64,000 nucleotides of DNA from Halolamina pelagica (GTDB taxonomy: Archaea; Halobacteriota; Halobacteria; Halobacteriales; Haloferacaceae): positions 2,232,001 through 2,296,000 of the forward strand of contig NZ_LGUC01000001.1 in NCBI RefSeq assembly GCF_001307315.1. The letters run 5' to 3'. Below, piece after piece: positions 16,576-25,620 of the stretch. The notes under the pieces were generated by a model, which was not told the DNA's origin, did not search any database, and saw only the letters and a list, made by a program, of their open reading frames with translations. The position numbers and the translations under genes were made by a program. How positions within the stretch are numbered: the stretch's first letter is position 1; each line of letters begins with the position of its first letter.

Positions 16576-16665
16576 TTACCTAAGCGCCTGTTCTTCGATG
16601 CCGTAGAAGTCTTCGACAGTTTCCTCGCGTCCGTTTTCGCGTGCTTCGTCGTACTCAGTAGACAT
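16576..16665 (-). CDS. Possible 29-aa small protein
   Basis: A short frame, MSTEYDEARENGREETVEDF then YGIEEQALR and stop, opposite in direction to its neighbours. It lies in a 289-bp gap between 16540 and 16828. The composition is acidic and helical like real haloarchaeal peptides, not random, but nothing else supports it. It might be a small antitoxin-like peptide or chance. Confidence 0.3.
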   Translation of the reverse strand: MSTEYDEARENGREETVEDFYGIEEQALR

Positions 16666-16828
16666 GACTAAGACGACATGCCAGCCGACTACATCCGTCA
16701 CGTCTCGGCGAAGCGATTTACAGCGAAAACGCAGGGTCAGTTACAGCGGAAACGTGGGGTCACTCATTCTGAACGGGGAGTGTAGCGGGGGTTTTATCGG
16801 ATATTCAACCCTTGGTCGTCGTACTGCG

Positions 16829-17887
16829 ATGGTCGCGCCCCAATATTTCTTCTCCACGTTGGCCCAAGCGAGCGCCGCTATCGTCGGGTTCGTGATTGCA
16901 GTTGCCGCTGCTCTCTACTCCCTAGAACGCCAACGAGTCGAGCGCAGAACAGACGAGTACCGGGAAGCGCTGACCGATTTCAAGAACAGGTACGGGTTTG
17001 CCCTGATGACGCTGGATTCGATGCTGGAGGGAGAGGGAGGGGACACGACACATGAGATGACCGACGACCTCTCTCTGAACAACGACGAGTTGGAAGAGCT
17101 CGTACGTGAAGAATACGACGAGAACCCAGTCACATCGTTGTACTTAGCTCACGTCCGTAGAGTTCTCGGAATCTTCCATCAAATTGGGCCAGAGAACGAC
17201 TACATCCTCTCACCTGATGAGCTGGAAAAACTCCGGCAAAGCGTCTACTGGATGTATATCCAATTCAATAATATTGGAGATGAACCCAACTCCGCGATTA
17301 AGGAGTTCATCAAGGAAGCCACCGGGAAACATTACTCTGAGCACGACAAGTCAGCAGGCATCACGCTATTCGGCGATTACGGGGACATAACCGGCTTCGG
17401 TCCGTTCCAGCTTCAGGAGTGGTTCGAGGAAAGGAGAGCCGTTGAGTCCGAGGTACTCAGACCAACTCCTGATGAAGATGATGTACTTGATATTCGAGAT
17501 GAATACATCACTGGGGATAACTTCTGGTCGATTAAGATACTCTCTGAGTACCTGCATAATGATTTTCAGAAGGTGCGGCGCGAGGCTGTCGGGACAGCGA
17601 TTGATTACGATTCCGGGATTCGCCCAGTAGTGAAAGTCTCTTCGTACCTCATTCTCGTCGGTGTGATACTCCCTACGACGTTCTTGTTCAGTGCCCCGGT
17701 GACGCTTCCGACGTGGTTCATCCTCCTGAGTCAAGTACTGCTCCTTCTGGGAACGCTCGCATTGGCTCTAACGCTCGTTGAGTTCGTCTTTCGGTCGGCG
17801 GAACCGACGAATCAGATGGGAGAGACAGAGAACCTCAGTAAGTTCTCTTCAGTGGTGATGGAGATACTTCCAAATCTTCCGTTCTAA
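16829..17887 (+). CDS. Membrane-anchored protein with large cytosolic loop
   Basis: A 352-aa protein. I chose ATG 16829 because the N-terminal helix begins there (QASAAIVGFVIAVAAALYSL, residues ~13-32); the longer upstream reading is noise. Then comes a ~220-residue charged soluble region and two C-terminal membrane helices (SSYLILVGVILPTTFLFSA and WFILLSQVLLLLGTLALAL, about residues 267-318). The architecture of one helix, cytosolic sensor-like region and a helical pair is like membrane effectors in defence islands, and recalls the protein at 45116-46627. There is no signal peptide. Function unknown. Confidence 0.65.
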   Translation: MVAPQYFFSTLAQASAAIVGFVIAVAAALYSLERQRVERRTDEYREALTDFKNRYGFALMTLDSMLEGEGGDTTHEMTDDLSLNNDELEELVREEYDENPVTSLYLAHVRRVLGIFHQIGPENDYILSPDELEKLRQSVYWMYIQFNNIGDEPNSAIKEFIKEATGKHYSEHDKSAGITLFGDYGDITGFGPFQLQEWFEERRAVESEVLRPTPDEDDVLDIRDEYITGDNFWSIKILSEYLHNDFQKVRREAVGTAIDYDSGIRPVVKVSSYLILVGVILPTTFLFSAPVTLPTWFILLSQVLLLLGTLALALTLVEFVFRSAEPTNQMGETENLSKFSSVVMEILPNLPF

Positions 17888-17951
17888 CGGTTACAGCCGA
17901 AACACGGGGTCTGGGCGAGGACTTATCAGGTCAGATAGGTTGCTGATTCAC

Positions 17952-18281
17952 ATGGGCGAAGATATTGAGGATATCTTTACCAAAGGAGGGCTCGTCATCG
18001 TTTTCTTATTTGCTGGTCTCGTCTGGTACCCGTCTATCTTAGAGCATGCAGAGAACCCGAGTGAATCTGCGAATATTCTGAGTGATGGCATTGTCTTGCT
18101 TGTCTACTCTGTATTCCCGGTGAGCCCGCTGGCGGTGTACGTGGATTTGGCTGTTGCAGTCGTTTCCTCGTTTGTCGCTGCAAACTCACTGAATGCTCGT
18201 GGGAAGGGAATCATCTTCGCTGCGGGTGCTGGATGGGTTCTCGCGAATATGCTGATGACCGCGTTGAACCCGCCTGTATAA
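17952..18281 (+). CDS. Small membrane protein, 109 aa
   Basis: A 109-aa protein beginning MGEDIEDIFTKGG (an in-frame ATG at 17940 is the alternative). Membrane helices are at about residues 13-29 (GLVIVFLFAGLVWYPSI), 45-72 (DGIVLLVYSVFPVSPLAVYVD...) and 85-103 (GIIFAAGAGWVLANMLMTA). It follows the larger membrane protein by 64 bp on the same strand, so a two-gene membrane unit is likely. Not recognised. Confidence 0.6.
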   Translation: MGEDIEDIFTKGGLVIVFLFAGLVWYPSILEHAENPSESANILSDGIVLLVYSVFPVSPLAVYVDLAVAVVSSFVAANSLNARGKGIIFAAGAGWVLANMLMTALNPPV

Positions 18282-18415
18282 CCTTCCTCCCCTACTCCGG
18301 ACTATGCGCACACGCGAGGAAGCTTTGGTTTCAGTTATCTGCCCTCGTGTCTAGGCCGGTTCATTACACCATTAATCTACAAAGCACCAAAGCAGTCTAA
18401 GCCCGTTTCCGTTGT

Positions 18416-18595
18416 ATGATTCGACGGTCCCCGAACATCCGCAGCAAGCACTTCGAGGTTGATGAAAAGGAAGGCGAATACACCTGCAAGACGTGCGGCG
18501 GCACGTACGAGGAAGTTGATGCCATAGTCCACCTCATGAAGGTCCATGGCTACGAGACAGTGGACATCATCCTTGATGAGCCACTGGACGACTAA
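18416..18595 (+). CDS. Small C2H2 zinc-finger protein, 59 aa
   Basis: A 59-aa protein starting MIRRSPNIRSKHFEVDE. It contains CKTCG followed by HLMKVH (C-x2-C-x12-H-x4-H), a clear single C2H2 finger. Such one-finger proteins are common on haloarchaeal plasmids and viruses and probably act as small DNA- or protein-binding regulators. It precedes the large candidate replication protein by ~230 bp. Confidence 0.7.
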   Translation: MIRRSPNIRSKHFEVDEKEGEYTCKTCGGTYEEVDAIVHLMKVHGYETVDIILDEPLDD

Positions 18596-18821
18596 CACAA
18601 TTTTCACTCGGCGAATTCCACCCTTTTACAGGATGCTTACCGACTCTTTCAGATTTTACTGGCGGCGTCGAGAAGCATCCGTGTTGACATCACGGCTTTA
18701 GTCGGACGTATCCTCGGCATAGGTTAGACCTCCCGGTCGGCAGCTCGTCGATGAGGAAGGAGAATCGAGGCATCAACTCGATTATCCCGAATCGGCACGG
18801 TCGCCGGTTGGTCAGAACAAC

Positions 18822-20606
18822 ATGAAAGAGAACGACTCGAACCCGCATAAGCGTAGCGGGAACACGCCTGAATCGCCCGAAAACAGAGAGAAGACCCCAA
18901 TTAAGGTTATTGACTATACCCCCCGGACACACGGGGTAGACGTGTTTTTCCAGCTTCTGGATGACAACGAGCTCTACGACGCTCTAGCGGACCTACAGCG
19001 TCAACACAACGAGAAGAACGGCTACCGTGGCCGAAGTGGCCACCCGCACCACGTCGGCGATATCAATCCATCATGGACGCCCGGTGACGAAGAGCACCAC
19101 GTCGGCTTCTACTCCAGTTCGACAGGCATCGGCCACCTCAACGAGAATGGAGATTTCGTCTGTTACGAAGACCAGCGCCTGCGTCTCTTCGAGAACATCG
19201 ACAACGGAAAAGCTGCGACCACCGCCGCGAAGTGTACTCTCACGCTCGAACCTCGTGGACCTCACCTTGTCAACAGGGAGAAAGAGCCCTTCGGATATCC
19301 AAAGGCCGTCGACGGTCAGCGCTACACTGGGACGTACATCAAAGCGCAAGTCTCCTACGCGACAGACCTCAGTGAGTCTCTCGGCTGGATTCGCGAATAC
19401 TTCGAGCACCTCGACAACGAGCTCGGAACGTCCCTCATGGCCTACTGGGACCCCATCCCGGAGACGCTCTACTTCTCCGGTCTCGAACGCTACGTCCGAC
19501 ACGACCTCGCGTCGATGGGACGCATCATCAGCACTCAAAGAAACACAGCGCGACTCATCCACACCGGGAACGAAGGCGAGGAAGGGACCGTCAAAGAAGA
19601 CATCCGACACGGAGAACATTCGATTTTCTCCGTGAGCTCGACAGAGTTCGAGCACCTCGGCTATACCGCTGGGCCTCGCAGTGATAGCGGCCGGCTCAGA
19701 GTCAAGAAGGACAAAATCAAGACTTACAGAGCGAAGAACGCCGACCGATATTCCGAGGAGAACTATCGTTACCATCCAAAAACCGAATCGAAGGCGTTGA
19801 AAGGGAAACTCCATGCGAGCGCATGGAGTGAAGTCGTCGACCGCCTCGACTCGATTCTCCTCCATCACCTCGAAATGGCCGCCATCGGCGAAGACGACCT
19901 CGTCTCTGACGACTACTTCCGACCAGTCGACAAAGATGGTGAGCCCGAAGACGACGAGACCTTCGAGACTCGCGAGTATCAAGCGCCAGAGGGTCGAATC
20001 GCCTCTCTGCGAAAGGCATGGGAGGGAGAAGATGCGCGACGCAAACTGGAAGGCTTCATCCTCCACTCGAAGACTGAGTCGTATCGAGATATTCTGAACA
20101 TCCTCATGTTCGACCCCGCTCACGGCGGGCGGAGTGTCACATACGAGTATCTTCAAAAGAAGACTGGACTCTCCTACAGTGCCGTTCAGCGGAACGTTAC
20201 GAAGCTCACTGACGCACGAATTCTCCACAAACTACACGAAGGGTGCATCTTCGTCAGTTGGGCCAGTCAAACTGCCTTCGAACGTGTCCGTGATTGGCTC
20301 CGAGACTACTTCGACCCGAAGGGAGTCCTCACGAAAATCAAGGAGCGCGCGGAGGACAGAGTCTCTGCACGCATTGGTAGGAATGACGAAGCGGAAGAAG
20401 TCAAGCAGGAGTCTGACGAAGCAGTCGTTGAAGACGAAGACAGCGATGGTGTCGACTTTGTCGACATCTCCGGTGGAAGCATGCTGGACGAGGATACTCA
20501 AGCCGGGCTCGACGAAGTCTTCGCCGAAGCCCGCGAGAAAATGGAGTCCGGAGAGTGGGACGACTTCGGGTCCGGTCATGCTATGACTGACGGCGGACCC
20601 GACTAA
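18822..20606 (+). CDS. Candidate replication protein with C-terminal winged helix
   Basis: A 594-aa protein, the largest in the non-defence part of the element. The N-terminal ~330 residues are alpha/beta, with several His-rich and aromatic stretches (HPHHVGDINPSW, YVRHDLASMGRI). The region at ~425-490 (RSVTYEYLQKKTGLSYSAVQRNVTKLTDARILHKL) is a good winged helix, and the last 90 residues are an acidic tail. It resembles large HTH proteins (a DUF7845-like group) that occur once per haloarchaeal integrative element. Replication initiation is an inference from size, the wHTH and the 524-bp non-coding stretch after it; no polymerase or helicase motif is visible. Confidence 0.55.
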   Translation: MKENDSNPHKRSGNTPESPENREKTPIKVIDYTPRTHGVDVFFQLLDDNELYDALADLQRQHNEKNGYRGRSGHPHHVGDINPSWTPGDEEHHVGFYSSSTGIGHLNENGDFVCYEDQRLRLFENIDNGKAATTAAKCTLTLEPRGPHLVNREKEPFGYPKAVDGQRYTGTYIKAQVSYATDLSESLGWIREYFEHLDNELGTSLMAYWDPIPETLYFSGLERYVRHDLASMGRIISTQRNTARLIHTGNEGEEGTVKEDIRHGEHSIFSVSSTEFEHLGYTAGPRSDSGRLRVKKDKIKTYRAKNADRYSEENYRYHPKTESKALKGKLHASAWSEVVDRLDSILLHHLEMAAIGEDDLVSDDYFRPVDKDGEPEDDETFETREYQAPEGRIASLRKAWEGEDARRKLEGFILHSKTESYRDILNILMFDPAHGGRSVTYEYLQKKTGLSYSAVQRNVTKLTDARILHKLHEGCIFVSWASQTAFERVRDWLRDYFDPKGVLTKIKERAEDRVSARIGRNDEAEEVKQESDEAVVEDEDSDGVDFVDISGGSMLDEDTQAGLDEVFAEAREKMESGEWDDFGSGHAMTDGGPD

Positions 20607-21130
20607 GCTCAGAACTCACCCGCTACAGCCTCGGTCGACAGCGGTAGCTCTGGCGTTTCTGGCGTCTTTTCGGTGGGTTAGTAGTCTCCGAGTGGAGAAT
20701 CTCTCGCAAATTTTCTAGACCATCCCTTAATCTCGACTGAACACTCCATTTCTCAGCCATTACCCACGACATCCCTCGCACACAGTTGTTCAAAAATACA
20801 GTAAGCTACCTACAGTTACCTCTGGAGTCCGAGGGAGATACGCTTCCGCCGGTAGGATTCGGTCGTTCTCGGACCCATTCACGGGTTCGCTCTTTTCGGT
20901 TCGGTTGCAATATCCCCTTAGTCGTTAAGCCGCTAACAGCAAAATCTGAATTGAACAATCGAGAGTCCGTTCTCTGTAGGGAAACAGGGCTATGACTCAG
21001 GTATAATCGGTGAAATTCGGGCGCGTAGTGCTATTTTTCCCCGTTTAGAGTGTAGTTCCCTTCGTAGCACGGTGGGATTACGTTTGGTTTGCAAAACTCT
21101 CTTAGCCACCAACACAATTCTCGGGCCGAC
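20607..21130. other. Non-coding stretch, possible origin region
   Basis: No convincing gene on either strand. It holds AT-rich pieces (CAAAAATACAGTAAGCT at ~20791, AGCAAAATCTGAATTGAAC at ~20938) and one inverted copy of the shared motif (20795-20807). Its place directly after a candidate replication protein makes it a reasonable origin candidate, but I see no clear set of iterons. Confidence 0.3.
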
Positions 21131-21289
21131 CTACGAATCTGGGTAGACAAGGTGGTCTTTCCATTGGGGAATCGCGCGGCCGTACTTCTGGCCGAACGAC
21201 TGACCACATCCGAGGCAGACCCAGTGGCCTGAGTGTTCTAACTGGAGTTGCGGCTTTTCGTCCTGCATTTCCGGGCAGTATGGAGGCAT
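21131..21289 (-). CDS. Small zinc-finger protein, 52 aa
   Basis: A 52-aa protein starting MPPYCPEMQDEKPQLQLEHS. It carries HWVCLGCGQSFGQKYGRAIP with a clear CxxC knuckle and a later His (KDHLVY), plus an N-terminal Cys, giving a likely zinc site. The WVCLGCG pattern is typical of real zinc ribbons, so I trust this frame over the overlapping 82-aa frame on the same strand. It stands alone between non-coding DNA and the nuclease-like gene. Confidence 0.6.
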   Translation of the reverse strand: MPPYCPEMQDEKPQLQLEHSGHWVCLGCGQSFGQKYGRAIPQWKDHLVYPDS

Positions 21290-21386
21290 GCCCTCTAGAG
21301 AGTACGAGACTGCAAAGGGATATCCCGGGACGCTGGTCCAGTAACAACACGCCTACAACTATACAGGCTCCATCAGAATAGTCGAC

Positions 21387-22001
21387 GTGGATATCTCGCC
21401 ATCAATCGACCGACTGGAACGTCGATTCGTAGAGCGACCGGCAAACTATCTCGTAGAGGCTGAGCTCACTTTCGAGCTGAAGGAGATTCTCAACGACCAA
21501 CTACAGCCAGCACGTCTCTCCGGAACTCACGATTCAGGCGGTTCCCGCGGAGACATACCGGACCATTCTGAGTACGCTGACGCAGTCATCTCCACAGAGA
21601 GTATCGACCGAGCCCACTGTGAAGTGAGCGGGACGAACTTCGGGCTCGGAAGCAGTCAAATGAAGCTTGACCTCGTACTCTTCGACGAAGAGGTTCACCT
21701 ATCCCTCGAAGGGGGAAGCAAGAAGTTCCGAGCCGAAGACCTCGTCACAGCTGTCGAAGTCAAGTTCATCAAGAACGCCAAGTACCTCCGAGAAGACTCC
21801 AAGCGGTTCAATCTCATCGCGGACGATATCGACCGGTTAGCCGGCCTCCCTGACCACGTCGACACTTACTGCCTCGTCTTTGGAAACTTCGACCTCGCAC
21901 GTCGGCCGGATACTGAGGAAGCTCTCACGAGCCTGCAGCAGAGGGGAGAGGGCGTCGAGGTGCGCCACACGCATCCGCGGAGTAGTGTTGGGTCGGACTA
22001 A
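21387..22001 (+). CDS. PD-(D/E)XK-like nuclease facing the Hma-like operon
   Basis: A 204-aa protein from a GTG at 21387. Motifs fit a restriction-endonuclease-like fold: KLDLVLFDEE (catalytic Asp) then LVTAVEVKFIKN (ExK) about 30 residues later, with a preceding helix holding Glu. The middle is rich in charged residues and the end in Arg/Ser. Its 3' end overlaps the helicase 3' end on the other strand by four bases. Tail-to-tail arrangement with a methylase-helicase-ATPase operon suggests it could be the cutting component, or a regulator of it; this is inference. Confidence 0.6.
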   Translation: MDISPSIDRLERRFVERPANYLVEAELTFELKEILNDQLQPARLSGTHDSGGSRGDIPDHSEYADAVISTESIDRAHCEVSGTNFGLGSSQMKLDLVLFDEEVHLSLEGGSKKFRAEDLVTAVEVKFIKNAKYLREDSKRFNLIADDIDRLAGLPDHVDTYCLVFGNFDLARRPDTEEALTSLQQRGEGVEVRHTHPRSSVGSD

Positions 22002-25000
22002 CTATCGTATCGGCGTAGCCAGTCGGTTACCTGTCTCCGGCCGACCGATTCGTCGGGGAGCGGAACGTCAAGCGTCAGCCGACGCTGGGTTTCCGTTGCG
22101 TACGTCGCAACATCAGCCTCTGAGACGGCAGAGGGCTCCGTCCAAACACGCGGGCCGGCTTCTCCGACTTTCCCAGCTACACGAGTCACTTCATCCTCGA
22201 TAGTCTCGCCCAGCTCCTCGATGAGGACGTTCAACAGGTGGTCGAACAGTTCGTGCTGGGGAAGGGGAATGACGACCGAGGGGTACCACTCCAACACCCC
22301 GGGTCGAACGAGACCAGCACCTCGTCGTCGTCGGCGTACATCGACTGGACCGTGTCCTCTGGCGGGTCCGAAGATATCGGCGGGTTAGTGTTCTCAGGGA
22401 TAGTCAGCCGGTAGAGCTTCTGGTAAGGGGCATCCTCGTCTTCAGTTAGCTGTCGGTCGAGCATCTCGAACGTCCAGCCCTCGTTCCGGAGAACCTGACT
22501 CTGCGTGAAGAGCCGCTTCACGACCTCCGGGTCGATGAGCGGTTCGAACGGCCGGTTCGGATAGCCGATTTCGCCTACGTCAGGATGGGATTCGGTCCAC
22601 CCGTAGAGCTTGGCCTCCTCGATGATATCCTCCGGCTGAATCTCGTCGAGGTCCTGTGCCAATCCGACCTGCTTGGACTTCTGTTCGGCTTCCTTCGACT
22701 GTGCCTGCGCGCTGTCTGCGATGTCGGAACCGGACTTCGCCGATTCTCCCATTGCGACACTCTCGACCTCTCCCTCAAGACCATCGAGAATTGGGCGGAG
22801 TGGGCCCACAGCCTGCTCGAAGAGGTTGATGCGCTCACCCAGTCGCTCGTAGATGTCCTCCTCGACGGTGTCGTCGTAGATGTAGTTCCAAACGAGCACC
22901 TTCTCGTTCCGCTGGCCGATTCTGTCGATACGGCCGATTCGCTGCTCCACGACCTGCGGGTTCCACGGCATATCGTAGTTAATCATCGCGTCGCAGGTCT
23001 GGAGGTTCAGCCCTTCACTGGCGGAGTCCGTACAGACGAGGACGGAAAGGTCGCCGTCGGGGTCCGTGAACTCACGCTTGACGCGCTCTTTGCTCACGTT
23101 CTGCCACTCCCCGTCGTCGGCGTCGAAGACCTCGCCACCGTCCCCGGAGTACGTGCCTACGTCGTTGTGGCTGACTTGGACTTTCTCCTTGATGGCGTCG
23201 AGCGTGTCCTTGTATTGGGTGAAGATGATGACCGTGTCACGGGCGAGTGCACTGAGTTCCGAGAGGTCCTGCATCAACTGCTCCAGCTTGGGGTCCTCCG
23301 GCACGTCGTACAGCTGTGAGATGAATTCCTCCAGCTCACTCAGCTCGAACTCCCGAACACGCTCCCCGTCAGAACTGTTCGCACCAATTTGGTCCACGCG
23401 AAGTCCGTACTCACGCCGGAGCACTTCCTCCCGTTCGGAGATGGCTCCTGTCTGAAGGTCGCTTTCGGAGACCTCGGTAGCGTCGCTCAGTCCGGAACGG
23501 AGGTTCTCGCGTCGACGCTTGAGGGACTGCTCGATTGCGTGGAGGCTGGAGGTCAGGCGCTGCCGGTAGGTTGTCATCACGAACCCGATAGCCGTCTTCT
23601 CCTTGCCCTCCAGCAGCTTCTTCGACTGGTCGTACACGTCGCTGATGTAGCTCTCTACTCGGTCGTAGAGCGGCTCCGCGTCCCCGAGGTCGACGGACCG
23701 AGTCTCGATGTCCCTCCGGGGAATGTTCTCGTTGAGGAGCCCTGCCCGCTTACACATGCGGAGGGTCTGCCGCGTGTTTCGGAACACGCGAGACTTCACG
23801 GGTGTCGTCTCCTCCCCGATGTCGAGGAGGAACCGAAGGCTCTCGACCGAGAGCTCCGAGAACTTGTCCTCCCACCCGCGGGTTCCGAGCTTCCCGATAC
23901 CGAGAACCCGCTTGAGCCGTCGTCGTTCGCTCAGGGAGAACCCTTCGTCGTCGACGCGCTCCTCGACCCATCGGGCTACGTCGTCGTGGGACTGCACGAA
24001 CGACTGAATCATCCCCGCCCACGTCTGGAGATGGGTGATGCCCTCGTACGGCTCGTAGTTCCACTTCGACGCGAGGTCCGGGAGAACTTCTTCGACAGTC
24101 AGCCTGTCGGCGGCGCCGATGTCGTCGAGGGCCTCTGCGAGCTCCTGCTGCATCTCGAAGTACGTGTCGAACGACTCCCGCTCGTTCCAGCCCTCCGGGA
24201 GGTCGCACACTCTGAGGAGGTCGAACAGCTCGGTGATTTCCAGCTGCATCGGCGTCGCCGTCAGGACGTAGCTGCAGGCCGTGTCGTTCTGGAGTTCGGT
24301 GAGCAGGTCGTAGAGGTTCGTCCCCTCGCGACCGTGGTGCGCTTCGTCGACGAGCGTCAGGTCCCACTCGAAGTTGTCCTTCGGTGGGTCGCCGGGATGC
24401 TCCTCCTGCCAGTGGACGCTCGGCGAGAACATCCCCATGTTCCCCGTCCGTCGGGCCGTGTGCCACGAGGCGAGGACGACCGTCGGCTCGTCCCGGTCGT
24501 CGACGAACTCGCCGATGTGCGAGTCGTCCCACGCGTCGAGAGTCTCGTACTCCGAGAGGGAGTGCTCGACGCCGTAGGCGTCCCGCAGGACGCGCTGTGC
24601 GCCGCTGTACTCGTAGGAGTAGGCGTTGATGTTGAACTTCTCCAGCAGCTCCTCCTGCCACTGTGGCTGGACTGTCGCCGGGACGAGCAGCAGGGCGTCA
24701 CTCACCTCGCCGATGGTGAGCAGTCGAGAGATGGTCAGCCCGGCCTCGATGGTCTTCCCGAGCCCGACCTCGTCACAGAACAGGAGGCTCTCGGGGTAGA
24801 TGCTCGCCGCGGTGTCGGCGATGACGCGCTGGTGAGGCCACGGCTCAATCGAACTGATGTCCTCGGCCATGTGCATCGCGCCGGGGAGCAGCCCGTGTTC
24901 GTCGGCGATACGGGTGACCGTCGCCTCGGAGGCTGGCGGCTCGCTCGACTTCTTCAGGCGTTCGACGTGCTCCTCGACCTCGTCGTCGGATTCGGGCTGC

Positions 25001-25620
25001 CAGTCGAGGATGTCCTCCTCGATGGCGTCGTCGATGGCCGTAACCTCGACATCCTCGTGAGTCTCGTTCCAGAGTCGTTCGAAGGTCGCCACGTCCTCCT
25101 CGACGTACTCGTTCTCGACCTCGTCCCACGAGCGGTGGACCTTGAACCGCTCGTAGTTCCGGTACCACGCGTTGTACGTCTCGTTGATACTCCCCTCGAA
25201 CGTGATGCGGTTCCCGTCGGCGTCGGTCGCGATGCCGAGCTTCGGGTGGAAGATGCCCGAGTCGGAGTTGTTCCGCGGCTCGCCGATTTTGAGTTGCAGT
25301 CGCCCTTCGTCCATCATCTGGGCGATGAGCGCGAGCCGTGACTCGCCTTCCTCAGAGAGTGGTGCGTCGTCGGTGAGGACCGGTTTGTTCTCCCGGCTCA
25401 GCTGTTTCGAGGCGATGATGCGGATTTCACCGTCGGACTCGAACGCGGACTCGATGCCTTGTAGGGCGTCGGCGAGGTTCTGGAGGCTCAGGTAACCGGC
25501 GAGGCGGTCGTATTGTAGGGACTCCTTCAGCAGAGGACGATAGAAGGTTGTGACAAGTGTTTCATCGCCTCTGAAAGAGCTTTCATACACGCGCTTCCAG
25601 CCATTGTCAGATAACCCCAT
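21998..25620 (-). CDS. PLD-SNF2 helicase of Hma-like defence operon (frameshifted)
   Basis: About 1207 aa after adding one base in the C4 run at 22297-22300, which joins VSFDPG to VLEWYPSVVIPLPQHE. Residues ~20-165 form a phospholipase-D-like domain with His125-x-Lys127 and a GSINE motif (143-147). Then comes a two-lobed SNF2/DEAH helicase: Walker A DEVGLGKT at 283-290, DEAH at 425-428, and motif VI EQRIGRIDRIGQ in the second lobe. It should translocate on DNA with ATP, and the PLD part may cut. Its ATG overlaps the methylase stop by one base (TAATG). This fusion is typical of methylase-linked defence systems. Last gene of the operon. Confidence 0.88.

Noticed and set aside
20786..20995. 69-aa open frame in the candidate origin region
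   Set aside because: Composition is not acidic, contains no motif and overlaps AT-rich presumptive regulatory DNA.
23389..25341. 650-aa open frame on the plus strand opposite the helicase
   Set aside because: It is a frame shadow of the GC-rich helicase gene: composition is full of Val, Leu and Arg repeats with no domain, and the helicase on the other strand has clear motifs throughout.
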